A stretch of 9,891 bases of DNA from JBGSWL01 sp041752455. Its GTDB lineage: Bacteria > Pseudomonadota > Alphaproteobacteria > Rhizobiales > Rhizobiaceae. Under the pieces are notes generated by a model. That model had not been told where the DNA came from. It saw only the letters and a program-made list of their open reading frames with translations, and did not search any database. The position numbers and the translations under genes are program-made. Within the stretch, counting starts at the first letter, position 1. The number at the start of each line of letters is the position of its first letter. Below, piece after piece: positions 1 through 5,239 of the stretch. Location of the stretch: assembly GCA_041752455.1 (NCBI GenBank), contig JBGSWL010000142.1, positions 1 to 9,891 on the forward strand, read 5' to 3'.

Positions 1-186
1 GGCTGCGCCGCCCAGCATGCCGCCGATCAGCGGGCCGAGCGCCATGCCGCCGCCAACACCGCCGACCGCACCGGCCAGCAGCTTGGGAAGCAGCGTCATT
101 GCTGCTGTCTTGACTACCTGCCCGACGATACCGCCGCCGACCGCGCCGGAAATCGCCTGAATGATAATGGGAAGAAGAGCTTCCAT
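1..186 (-). CDS. Small glycine-rich hydrophobic protein, C-terminus outside the window
   Basis: The visible 62 residues start MEALLPIIIQAISGAVGG and are almost entirely Gly, Ala, Val, Leu, Ile and Met. Repeated small-residue spacings (SGAVGGGIVG near 13-22, then AGAVGGVGGGMALG and IGGMLGG) are glycine-zipper-like and fit one or two membrane-inserting helices. There are almost no charged residues after Glu2 apart from two Lys (about 26 and 35). Short proteins starting in this way are common in Rhizobiales genomes as uncharacterised proteins, but I know of no established function. The ATG at 184-186 is the only sensible start. It is preceded by AGGACGGGG about 5-12 nt upstream, a passable ribosome binding site. 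A palindrome and a promoter-like pair lie just upstream. The reading frame is open to the window edge, so total length is unknown. Alternatives such as a glycine-zipper outer-membrane lipoprotein are less likely because there is no Cys-containing signal peptide. Confidence 0.7.
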   Translation of the reverse strand, partial: MEALLPIIIQAISGAVGGGIVGQVVKTAAMTLLPKLLAGAVGGVGGGMALGPLIGGMLGGAA

Positions 187-209
187 GTCTGACCCCGTCC
201 TAATTGTTA

Positions 210-225
210 CGACCAAAGTTGGTCG
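210..225. promoter_or_regulatory. 16-bp palindrome (operator candidate) upstream of the small glycine-rich gene
   Basis: CGACCAA-AG-TTGGTCG has perfect 7-bp arms. It lies 23 bp upstream of the ATG of the minus-strand gene that starts at 186. It falls where the transcription start would be if the promoter-like pair at 232-260 is used. That placement suits a repressor site, but the binding protein cannot be named, and a short leader hairpin is an alternative. Confidence 0.35.
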
Positions 226-231
226 CAAACC

Positions 232-260
232 CAAAAGCCGGGCCAAACTGATCGAGTCAA
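232..260 (-). promoter_or_regulatory. Possible promoter of the small glycine-rich gene
   Basis: On the minus strand a TTGACT hexamer (255-260) is followed after 17 nt by CTTTTG (232-237). The -35 is good and the -10 is poor. It lies directly downstream of the ilvE terminator candidate and upstream of the palindrome at 210-225, which is the expected layout for an independent promoter. The call rests on spacing and the -35 only. Confidence 0.3.
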
Positions 261-275
261 CCGGAAATTGCTGCC

Positions 276-298
276 ACAACCGGCCACGGGCCGGTTGT
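276..298 (-). terminator. Stem-loop after ilvE, probable terminator
   Basis: A perfect 10-bp inverted repeat (ACAACCGGCC / GGCCGGTTGT, loop of 3) begins about 20 nt after the ilvE stop codon in the direction of ilvE transcription. Its very stable GC-rich stem sits between ilvE and the next minus-strand gene, which argues for transcription termination. No T-run follows on the minus strand (GGCAGCAATTTCC), so it is not a textbook intrinsic terminator. An mRNA 3'-end stabiliser is the alternative. Confidence 0.55.
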
Positions 299-317
299 CA
301 CCGAAATTTCACGGAGC

Positions 318-1211
318 TTACTCAGCGGCAATTGCTGTTTTCGGTCGAACCAGCCCCTCGTAGTCGTGCATCAGCGCTGTCGCGATATCGCCGACTTCGA
401 ACCGGTAAGGCCCGATCTCGGACACCGGCGTCACTTCCGCCGCCGTGCCGGTCAGGAAGCACTGCTCGAAGCCTTCCATCTCTTCCGGCATGATCGCCCG
501 CTCGATGACCTGGAGACCGCGGTCGCGCGCAAGCCCGATCACCGTCTGCCGGGTAATGCCGTCGAGGAAGCAGTCGGGCTTCGGCGTATGGATGACACCG
601 TCCTTGACGAAAAACACGTTCGCGCCGGTCGCTTCGGCCACCTGACCGCGCCAGTCGAGCATCAACGCGTCGGCATAGCCGCGATCTTCGGCGCGATGCT
701 TGGAGATGGTGCAGATCATGTAGAGGCCGGCAGCCTTGGCGCGCGACGGTGCCGTGCGCGGGTCCGGCCGGCAATACTCGGCCATGTCGAGGCGGATGCC
801 CTTCAGCTTCTGCGCCGGGTCGAAATAGCTCGGCCACTGCCAGATCGCGATCGCCAGATTGATGCGGTTCTTCTGGGCCGAAATGCCCATCATTTCCGAG
901 CCGCGCCAGGCGATCGGGCGCACATAAGCATCCTGAAAACCCTGCATCGCCAGAAGTGACACGCAGGCCTCGTCGATCTCGTCGACCGTCCACGGAATGG
1001 TGAAACCGAGGATCTTTGCGGAATCATGCAGCCGCCGTGTGTGCTCGGTCAGCTTGAAGATCTGCCCGCCATAGGCCCGCTCGCCCTCGAAAACCGAGCT
1101 GGCATAGTGAAGCCCGTGGGTGAGCACATGGACCTTGGCTTCGGCCCAGGCGACGAACTCGCCATTCATCCAGATATGGCCGTCGAGTTGGTCGAACGGA
1201 ACAGTCGCCAT
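318..1211 (-). CDS. ilvE: Branched-chain amino acid aminotransferase (class IV PLP enzyme)
   Basis: This 297-residue protein is the size usual for bacterial IlvE. It should transfer the amino group between Glu/2-oxoglutarate and the keto acids of Leu, Ile and Val in the cytosol, the last step of their synthesis and the first of their breakdown. The fold-type IV PLP signature is complete: THGLHYASSVFEGERAY near 31-47, the cofactor lysine Lys159 in SRAKAAGLY, the EATGANVFFV block with Glu193, GITRQTV near 218-224 and the phosphate-binding LTGTAAEVTPV near 253-263. The ATG at 1211 is chosen because homologues start near this point and GGGGAAA lies about 5-11 nt upstream; the frame stays open to 1334, but that extension is Cys/Pro/Gly-rich and does not look like an IlvE N-terminus. 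The gene diverges from the MarR gene, whose likely operator overlaps the predicted ilvE promoter. A D-amino-acid transaminase or aminodeoxychorismate lyase is less likely, given the length and motif wording. Confidence 0.93.
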   Translation of the reverse strand: MATVPFDQLDGHIWMNGEFVAWAEAKVHVLTHGLHYASSVFEGERAYGGQIFKLTEHTRRLHDSAKILGFTIPWTVDEIDEACVSLLAMQGFQDAYVRPIAWRGSEMMGISAQKNRINLAIAIWQWPSYFDPAQKLKGIRLDMAEYCRPDPRTAPSRAKAAGLYMICTISKHRAEDRGYADALMLDWRGQVAEATGANVFFVKDGVIHTPKPDCFLDGITRQTVIGLARDRGLQVIERAIMPEEMEGFEQCFLTGTAAEVTPVSEIGPYRFEVGDIATALMHDYEGLVRPKTAIAAE

Positions 1212-1300
1212 GGTCGTTTCCCCGCCGCTTGGGCATGCGGCACGCGCATCGGCATCAAGAGCCGTCGGTGCTCGTCCTTGTTGATCGCCATCGGGGTCTG

Positions 1301-1321
1301 GTTGCCAGCACCCCTGACATA
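1301..1321. promoter_or_regulatory. Degenerate second operator-like site for the MarR regulator
   Basis: TGACATA at 1315-1321 repeats the right arm of the palindrome at 1346-1366. With the same 7-nt spacing, its left partner would be GTTGCCA (1301-1307), which matches TATGTCA at 4 of 7 positions. It overlaps the ilvE transcription start predicted from the -10 at 1325-1330. A weak auxiliary operator is an inference; a chance 7-mer repeat is possible. Confidence 0.35.
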
Positions 1322-1324
1322 GGC

Positions 1325-1353
1325 AATGTTGCATCAGGAGAAAAATATGTCAA
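1325..1353 (-). promoter_or_regulatory. Predicted ilvE promoter
   Basis: On the minus strand a consensus TTGACA (1348-1353) is followed after 17 nt by AACATT (1325-1330), which matches TATAAT at 3 of 6 positions. Transcription would start near 1318 and give a leader of about 107 nt before the ilvE ATG. The -35 box lies inside the left half of the TATGTCA-N7-TGACATA palindrome, so a protein bound there should block RNA polymerase. Confidence 0.4.
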
Positions 1354-1357
1354 TAGT
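1329..1357 (+). promoter_or_regulatory. Possible promoter of the MarR-family gene
   Basis: TTGCAT (1329-1334) and AATAGT (1352-1357, 4 of 6 to TATAAT) are separated by 17 nt. The -10 falls inside the palindrome at 1346-1366, which would fit autorepression. The predicted start near 1364 leaves only a short leader before the ATG at 1387. The boxes are individually weak. Confidence 0.3.
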
Positions 1358-1366
1358 GCTGACATA
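1346..1366. promoter_or_regulatory. MarR-type operator candidate between ilvE and the MarR gene
   Basis: TATGTCA-N7-TGACATA is a perfect inverted repeat with 7-bp arms and a 7-bp spacer. The 14-bp centre-to-centre spacing of the arms is somewhat longer than one helical turn, within the range seen for winged-helix dimers. It sits in the divergent intergenic region immediately before the MarR gene and overlaps a -35 of ilvE and a -10 of the MarR gene on the opposite strand. MarR proteins usually bind palindromes in their own divergent promoter, so autoregulation plus control of ilvE is the natural reading. Confidence 0.6.
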
Positions 1367-1386
1367 ATTTGGCGGGCCGCTCAACC

Positions 1387-1857
1387 ATGAAAGCCGACAG
1401 CAACGCCGACACACAAGCGGTAGGCCCGGACAACCTGATCGAGCTGATGTTTTTCGCCTACCGCGACTTCATCGCCGACCCGGATGCCATGCTTGCAGAA
1501 CTCGGCTTCGGCCGGGCGCACCACCGCGTGTTGCATTTCATCGACCGCAAGCCCGGACTGACGGTTGCCGAACTGCTGGAGTTTCTCGGCATCACCAAGC
1601 AGAGCCTGGCCCGTGTGCTCAAGCAGTTGATCGACGAAGGCTATGTGCGTCAGGATGCCGGAACCGGCGACCGGCGGCGGCGCGAGCTGCATCTGACCAC
1701 CAAGGGTGACGACCTGATCGCCCGGCTGCGCGAGCCACAGTCTCGCCGCATACGCCGAGCACTGGAAGAAGCGGAGATGTCGCCGGCGGAAATTGCGCGC
1801 TTTCTGCACGCCATGACCGATCTGCTGGCACGGCGGCAGATCGACACGTTGGGCTGA
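1387..1857 (+). CDS. MarR-family winged-helix transcriptional regulator (PetP-like)
   Basis: The product is 156 residues, typical for MarR. The middle is the winged helix-turn-helix: FGRAHHRVLHFIDRKPGLTVAELLEFLGITKQSLARVLKQL with recognition helix at KQSLARVLKQL, then the wing DAGTGDRRRRELHLTTKG whose DRR is the usual DNA-contacting wing motif. Flanking helices should form the dimer interface. The wording is that of the group that includes PetP of Rhodobacter capsulatus, which is encoded beside the response regulator PetR; here too a response regulator follows after 38 bp. The ligand is unknown. The ATG at 1387 is preferred; a TTG at 1369 would add six residues, and neither start has a good ribosome binding site. 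A palindrome just upstream is its likely operator. Family assignment is secure; a PetP-equivalent role is inference from synteny. Confidence 0.88.
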   Translation: MKADSNADTQAVGPDNLIELMFFAYRDFIADPDAMLAELGFGRAHHRVLHFIDRKPGLTVAELLEFLGITKQSLARVLKQLIDEGYVRQDAGTGDRRRRELHLTTKGDDLIARLREPQSRRIRRALEEAEMSPAEIARFLHAMTDLLARRQIDTLG

Positions 1858-1880
1858 GCAAGAAGCCCCTCAATCCATCG

Positions 1881-1890
1881 GGAGGCGGAG
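1881..1890 (+). promoter_or_regulatory. Strong ribosome binding site of the response regulator gene
   Basis: GGAGGCGGAG lies 5 nt before the ATG at 1896. It is the best Shine-Dalgarno sequence in the window and fixes this start over the later in-frame ATGs. By contrast the upstream MarR start has none, which suggests the regulator protein is made in larger amounts than the MarR protein from the same message. Confidence 0.6.
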
Positions 1891-1895
1891 ACACC

Positions 1896-2615
1896 ATGGA
1901 ACACCAGGCAACCGGACCACACGCCCTTCCGGCCGACGAGGCGCCGCACATTCTCATCGTCGATGATGACAAGCGTATCCGGGAACTGTTGACGCAGTAC
2001 CTTTCGCGAAACGGCTACCGGGTGACAGCAGCCCTCGATGCCGCCGATGCGCGGCGCAAGATCGACGGTCTGGAGTTTGACCTGATCGTGCTCGACGTCA
2101 TGATGCCCGGCGAAACCGGCATCAGCTTTGCACAGGCGATCCGCAAGGACGGACGCGACGTGCCGATCCTGATGCTGACGGCCAAGAGCGATACCGAACA
2201 CCGCATCGAAGGGCTCGGGGCTGGCGCAGACGACTATCTCGGAAAACCATTCGATCCCCGCGAACTGCTGCTGCGCGTCGCCAACATCGTGCGCCGGCGC
2301 GTGCCGGAGGATGTCACAGCCGTCGAGCAGGTCGTCTTCGGGCCTTTCACGTTTGTCGTTTCGCGCCGCGAACTCAAGCGCTCCGGCGAGATTGTCCGGC
2401 TGACCGACCGGGAACGCGACATTCTGGTGCGCTTTGCCGAACGGCCGGGCGAAACCATTGCCCGCCATGAGCTGGCCGCCGATGAAAACGAAATCGGTGA
2501 GCGCACCATCGACGTGCAGATCAACCGGCTGCGCCGCAAGGTCGAAGCCGATCCGGCCAATCCCCGTTATCTTCAAACCGTGCGCGGAATAGGCTACCGT
2601 CTGTCCATCGAGTAG
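1896..2615 (+). CDS. OmpR/PhoB-type response regulator (PetR-like)
   Basis: The 239-residue protein has a receiver domain (about 18-132) and a winged-helix DNA-binding domain (about 145-237). The receiver shows the full active site: Asp23/Asp24/Asp25 in ILIVDDDKRIR, phospho-acceptor Asp67 in VLDVMMPGETG, Thr95 in ILMLTAKSD and Lys117 in LGKPFDPREL. The effector domain ends in RTIDVQINRLRRKVE and YLQTVRGIGYRL, the recognition helix and wing of the OmpR family. It should be phosphorylated by the histidine kinase encoded 46 bp downstream and bind promoters as a dimer. The order MarR, OmpR-type regulator, kinase matches petP-petR-type loci of alphaproteobacteria. Alphaproteobacterial envelope-stress regulators such as CenR or EssR are also OmpR-type, and I cannot tell which group this belongs to. 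Targets are not visible from the sequence. Confidence 0.93.
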   Translation: MEHQATGPHALPADEAPHILIVDDDKRIRELLTQYLSRNGYRVTAALDAADARRKIDGLEFDLIVLDVMMPGETGISFAQAIRKDGRDVPILMLTAKSDTEHRIEGLGAGADDYLGKPFDPRELLLRVANIVRRRVPEDVTAVEQVVFGPFTFVVSRRELKRSGEIVRLTDRERDILVRFAERPGETIARHELAADENEIGERTIDVQINRLRRKVEADPANPRYLQTVRGIGYRLSIE

Positions 2616-2617
2616 AA

Positions 2618-2665
2618 ATGGTGGACCACCGGGCAGCGTTGCGCGGCCCGCGGGCGAGACAATGA
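2618..2665 (+). other. Possible 15-codon coupling ORF between regulator and kinase genes
   Basis: An ATG two bases after the response regulator stop codon opens a reading frame coding MVDHRAALRGPRARQ. Its TGA stop overlaps the kinase ATG as ATGA. The arrangement would let ribosomes leaving the regulator gene re-initiate and be delivered to the kinase start, which itself has only a weak ribosome binding site. The stretch also contains GGTGG-A-CCACC (2620-2630) and the palindrome GCCCGCGGGC (2646-2655). A short ORF of this size occurs easily by chance, so this is only a candidate. Confidence 0.2.
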
Positions 2666-4083
2666 CACTTGCAGGAAACGACCCGACGCCCGCCCATCGC
2701 GCACGAGGCATCACCCGTGTGTGGAACCGTGGCTCGCGCGGTTTCTTTCTCTCGATGCGCAAGCTCTGGGCGCGCATCGGCCTGTCGATTCCGCGCGGCC
2801 TCTATGCCCGCTCGCTGATCATCATCATCGCGCCGATGGTGCTGCTGCAATCGGTCGTCGCCTTCGTCTTCATGGAGCGCCACTGGCAGACCGTGACGCA
2901 GCGTCTGTCGACGGCGGTCACCCGTGACATTGCCGCAATCATCGACACGATCGAGACCTGGCCGCAGGATGAGAACTACACGGAGATCACCCGCATCGCC
3001 CGCGACCGGCTGGCCCTCAACATCGCCATCCTGCCGCCAGAGCCGCTGCCGGCACCATCGCCGAAGCCGTTCTTCTCGATCCTCGACAACATCCTGTCGG
3101 AGGAAATCACCCGGCAGATCGGCCGGCCATTCTGGATCGACACTGTCGGCAATTCCAACCTTGTCGAAATCCGCATCCAGATGGAGGGCAAGGTGCTGCG
3201 GGTGTTTGCACGGCGCAGCCAGACCTACGCCTCGAACACCCACATCTTCCTGTTGTGGATGGTCGGCACGGCGCTGATCCTGCTGTTCATCGCGATCCTG
3301 TTCCTGCGCAACCAGATCAGGCCGATCCAGACCCTTGCCGAGGCCGCCGACATGTTCGGCAAGGGCCATCCGATGCCGGGCGACTTTCGCCCGCGCGGCG
3401 CCATCGAAGTGCGGCGCGCCGGCCTTGCCTTCATCAAGATGCGCGAGCGCATCGAGCGGCAGATCGAGCAGCGCACCGAGATGCTGGCCGGCGTCAGCCA
3501 TGACCTGCGCACCATCCTGACCCGCTTCAAGCTGCAACTCGCCATGACCAACACCGCCGACGATCTGGCCGCGCTGGAAAAGGACATCAACGACATGCAG
3601 TCGATGCTGGAAGGTTACATGGACTTTGCCCGCGGCGAGGCCGGCGAGGAAACCGGCGAACTGGATCTCGCCGCGCTTCTGGAGGACATCGAGGCGCAGG
3701 GGCGGCTTCTGGATCGCGCTGTCACGACGAGCCTGATCGGCCGGCCGGACATTGTCGTGCGGCCGGTGGCATTCCGGCGCCTTGTCAACAATGTCGCCTC
3801 GAACGCATTTCGCTATGCCCAGCGCCTCGAAATCGTCGCGCGCAATTCCAGAGGCTGGATCACCATGACGTTTGACGATGACGGCCCCGGAATTGCCGAA
3901 GATCAGCGCGAAGCGGTATTCAAGCCGTTCTACCGGATCGACGATGCGCGCAATCTCGATACGTCCGGCACCGGTCTTGGCCTTGCGATCGCACTCGGCA
4001 TCGTGCGCAAGCATGGCGGCGACATCACGCTCAGCGACTCGCCGCTCGGCGGCCTCAGGGTCAAGGTTCGCATGCCGGTGTGA
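2662..4083 (+). CDS. Membrane sensor histidine kinase, EnvZ-like architecture, H-box Pro replaced by Ile
   Basis: The 473-residue kinase has a cytoplasmic N-terminus, TM1 (about 51-70), a periplasmic sensor domain (about 72-194, with a Pro-rich stretch PPEPLPAPSPKPF at 125-137), TM2 (about 195-216), a HAMP linker (about 217-268), a HisKA dimerisation domain and an HATPase_c domain. The phospho-acceptor is His280 in AGVSHDLRTILTRF. ATP-binding boxes are intact: N-box NNVASNAFRYA (Asn377, Asn381), G1 DDDGPGI (405-411) and G2 GTGLGLAI (436-443). It is the evident partner of the response regulator just upstream. The conserved proline of the H-box (HDLRTPLTR) is Ile285 here. The start is uncertain: ATG 2662 has a weak ribosome binding site (GGGCGAG), and ATG 2755 (MRKLWARIG) would give a 442-residue protein whose TM1 lies nearer the N-terminus, as in many homologues. 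The stimulus is unknown; an envelope signal is a guess from topology. Confidence 0.93.
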   Translation: MTLAGNDPTPAHRARGITRVWNRGSRGFFLSMRKLWARIGLSIPRGLYARSLIIIIAPMVLLQSVVAFVFMERHWQTVTQRLSTAVTRDIAAIIDTIETWPQDENYTEITRIARDRLALNIAILPPEPLPAPSPKPFFSILDNILSEEITRQIGRPFWIDTVGNSNLVEIRIQMEGKVLRVFARRSQTYASNTHIFLLWMVGTALILLFIAILFLRNQIRPIQTLAEAADMFGKGHPMPGDFRPRGAIEVRRAGLAFIKMRERIERQIEQRTEMLAGVSHDLRTILTRFKLQLAMTNTADDLAALEKDINDMQSMLEGYMDFARGEAGEETGELDLAALLEDIEAQGRLLDRAVTTSLIGRPDIVVRPVAFRRLVNNVASNAFRYAQRLEIVARNSRGWITMTFDDDGPGIAEDQREAVFKPFYRIDDARNLDTSGTGLGLAIALGIVRKHGGDITLSDSPLGGLRVKVRMPV

Positions 4084-4089
4084 GCGGCG

Positions 4090-4452
4090 TTACATCAACC
4101 GCGAACCGTTCGGCACCGGTTGATCGACGCTTGCGAGCACAATCGCGCCGGCCGCATCGGCATAGCCGAGCGTCAGCACTTCACTCATGAACGGGCCGAT
4201 CTGGCGCGGCGGAAAGTTGACGACCGCCATCACCTGCCGGCCGACAAGATCGGCGGGCTGGTAGTGATCGGTGATCTGGGCGGACGAACGCTTCATCCCG
4301 ATCTCGGCGCCGAAATCGATCACCAGCTTGTAGGCGGGTTTGCGCGCCTGCGGGAAAACCTCCGCCCCGACAACCGTGCCGACGCGAATGTCGACTTTCA
4401 GGAAATCGTCGAAGGCAATCGTCGCTGACGGGGTGTCGCTACCAGCGGCCAT
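4090..4452 (-). CDS. csaA: CsaA-like tRNA-binding (OB-fold) protein
   Basis: The 120-residue protein is a stand-alone tRNA-binding domain of the CsaA/YgjH type, close to the family length of about 110. The OB-fold core reads FDDFLKVDIRVGTVVGAEVFPQARKPAYKL (split here as 14-43), followed by the SSAQI block (56-60) and NFPPRQIGPFMSEVL (79-93), the most conserved stretch of the family, and the closing VPNGSRL. The related domain occurs at the C-terminus of MetG and in Arc1p/EMAP-II. Bacillus CsaA has been reported to have export-related chaperone activity and binds tRNA. The start lies 3 nt after the YbjN-family stop, with GGCGAGG about 10 nt upstream inside that gene, so the pair is surely co-transcribed and probably translationally coupled. 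The gene converges tail to tail with the kinase gene. The biological role in this group is not settled. Confidence 0.9.
   Translation of the reverse strand: MAAGSDTPSATIAFDDFLKVDIRVGTVVGAEVFPQARKPAYKLVIDFGAEIGMKRSSAQITDHYQPADLVGRQVMAVVNFPPRQIGPFMSEVLTLGYADAAGAIVLASVDQPVPNGSRLM
4094..4124. terminator. Stem-loop at the convergence of the kinase and CsaA-like genes, possible bidirectional terminator
   Basis: ATCAACCG (4094-4101) pairs with CGGTTGAT (4117-4124), and an inner CGAA-CCG-TTCG hairpin (4102-4112) extends it. The structure starts 10 nt after the kinase stop codon on the plus strand. On the minus strand it lies in the last codons of the CsaA-like gene and runs up to just before its stop. 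The two genes converge with only 6 bp between them, so a shared terminator inside a coding end would be economical. There is no T-run on the plus strand. Confidence 0.4.
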
Positions 4453-4455
4453 GAC

Positions 4456-4956
4456 TCAGGCCTCGCCGACCGTCTCGAACATCGCATGGTCGAGCGCTTC
4501 GCGCGCGGAAATCCCGGCCCACGAAACAGACTGGAACGCCTGGAAGTAGCTTTCGCAGGTCTCCACCGCGCTCGCCATCATCACCTCGACCTGGCCTTCG
4601 GTGGCTTCCGCGCCGCCCGCCAGAAGCAGCGAATGGCGGAACATCACCGCTCCTTCCTGCTCCCAGTAGTCGAAATGTCCGAGAAGCAACTGCTCGTTGA
4701 TGAGGGACAAAAGCCGCATCATCTCGGTCAGCCGGTTCTTGTTGACCGACAGGTCGAAGGCGCAGGCAAAGTGCAGCGATTCAAAGTCCGGCATCCAGGC
4801 GTAGGAGACGTGGTAGTTGGTCCACGACCCTTCGACAGCCACCGCGATCTCGTCGTCGCCGGTACGCTCGAAGTTCCAGTCGAGCGAATGGGCCACGTGT
4901 TCGATGAGATCGACCGGATGGGCAATCCTGTCCTGTTCGATTTCCAGAAGGCTCAT
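4456..4956 (-). CDS. YbjN-family protein (DUF1790)
   Basis: The 166-residue acidic protein starts MSLLEIEQDRIAHPVDLIEH. It carries the YbjN core: an N-terminal helix, DWNFERTGDDEIAVAVEGSW, a beta-rich centre with YHVSYAWMPDFESLHFACAFDL, and the helical end RLLSLINEQLLLGHFDYWEQEGAVMFRHSLLL (motifs here span about 30-115). The C-terminal tail SAREALDHAMFETVGEA is characteristic of the rhizobial members. YbjN proteins are small cytosolic proteins with a fold like type III secretion chaperones. Their role is poorly defined, though E. coli YbjN overproduction alters motility and stress genes. The ATG at 4956 is chosen because GGAAAG sits 5 nt before it and homologues start with MSLLE; an ATG at 4974 adds six residues but has no ribosome binding site. 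It heads a two-gene unit with the CsaA-like gene. Confidence 0.87.
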   Translation of the reverse strand: MSLLEIEQDRIAHPVDLIEHVAHSLDWNFERTGDDEIAVAVEGSWTNYHVSYAWMPDFESLHFACAFDLSVNKNRLTEMMRLLSLINEQLLLGHFDYWEQEGAVMFRHSLLLAGGAEATEGQVEVMMASAVETCESYFQAFQSVSWAGISAREALDHAMFETVGEA

Positions 4957-5062
4957 GAATTCTTTCCACGCCATGGGTTGATGCGACCGGCAGATGACCG
5001 GGAAGACACGCAGGGCAAGCCGTTACGAATCACGCTTTGATTTCAGTGTATTGATGGGAGGG

Positions 5063-5081
5063 TTTCGGGGAAGCCCCGGAA
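5063..5081. other. Small hairpin upstream of the YbjN-family gene
   Basis: TTTCGGGG (5063-5070) and CCCCGGAA (5074-5081) pair over 8 positions, with one G-U wobble and a 3-nt loop. It is about 107 bp before the YbjN-family start and 158 bp after the BMFP stop on the minus strand. It could end transcription of the BMFP gene or belong to the YbjN leader; no T-run supports an intrinsic terminator. Confidence 0.3.
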
Positions 5082-5189
5082 CAGGCCGGATGGCCAATGG
5101 CATGTGGACAGACGAATTGCCCACAACAAGTTGCCGATGCCAAGTGATTCAGGAGACTCGACTTTTCGCCGGAAGGCTCCGCGAACGCC

Positions 5190-5198
5190 TGTGGATAA
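5190..5198. promoter_or_regulatory. Perfect DnaA box
   Basis: TGTGGATAA is the exact complement of the consensus DnaA box TTATCCACA. It lies in a gene-free gap about 40 bp downstream of the BMFP gene on the minus strand. A 9-mer match is expected by chance only rarely in GC-rich intergenic DNA of this length, but a single box does not make an origin. A chromosomal DnaA-binding or DnaA-titration site is possible. Confidence 0.45.
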
Positions 5199-5239
5199 GT
5201 TTTGTGTGAATTGTTTGCGACAGGGCCGAGGAAGCGCGC

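Larger units (their letters stand above)
4957..5239. other. Gene-free gap of about 280 bp holding a DnaA box and hairpins
   Basis: No convincing gene is seen on either strand; the open frames here lack ribosome binding sites and family features. The gap separates two minus-strand genes, so it should hold the 3' end of the BMFP gene and the promoter of the YbjN-family gene, but I cannot find a clear -35/-10 pair. Its notable contents are a perfect DnaA box at 5190-5198, a weak relative TGTGGACAG at 5104-5112, and a hairpin at 5063-5081 followed by GGCC-GGAT-GGCC (5084-5095). The part from about 5150 to 5220 is more AT-rich than the flanking genes. Confidence 0.6.

Noticed and set aside
1212..1334. 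N-terminal extension of ilvE or a leader peptide for attenuation
   Set aside because: The extension is not like IlvE N-termini, and the leader shows no run of Leu, Ile or Val codons or terminator/antiterminator pair that would suggest attenuation.
1650..2777. Minus-strand frame opposite the MarR, regulator and kinase starts
   Set aside because: Runs antisense through three genes with clear family motifs and has no family features of its own.
2521..4014. Long open frame on the minus strand opposite the kinase gene
   Set aside because: It is the antisense shadow of a clearly coding GC-rich gene, is rich in Asp/His/Arg/Gln in the way such shadows are, has no recognisable domain, and crosses the gene boundaries.
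4957..5239. Replication origin
   Set aside because: Only one perfect DnaA box, no AT-rich unwinding region, and none of the usual neighbours such as hemE, dnaA or parAB.
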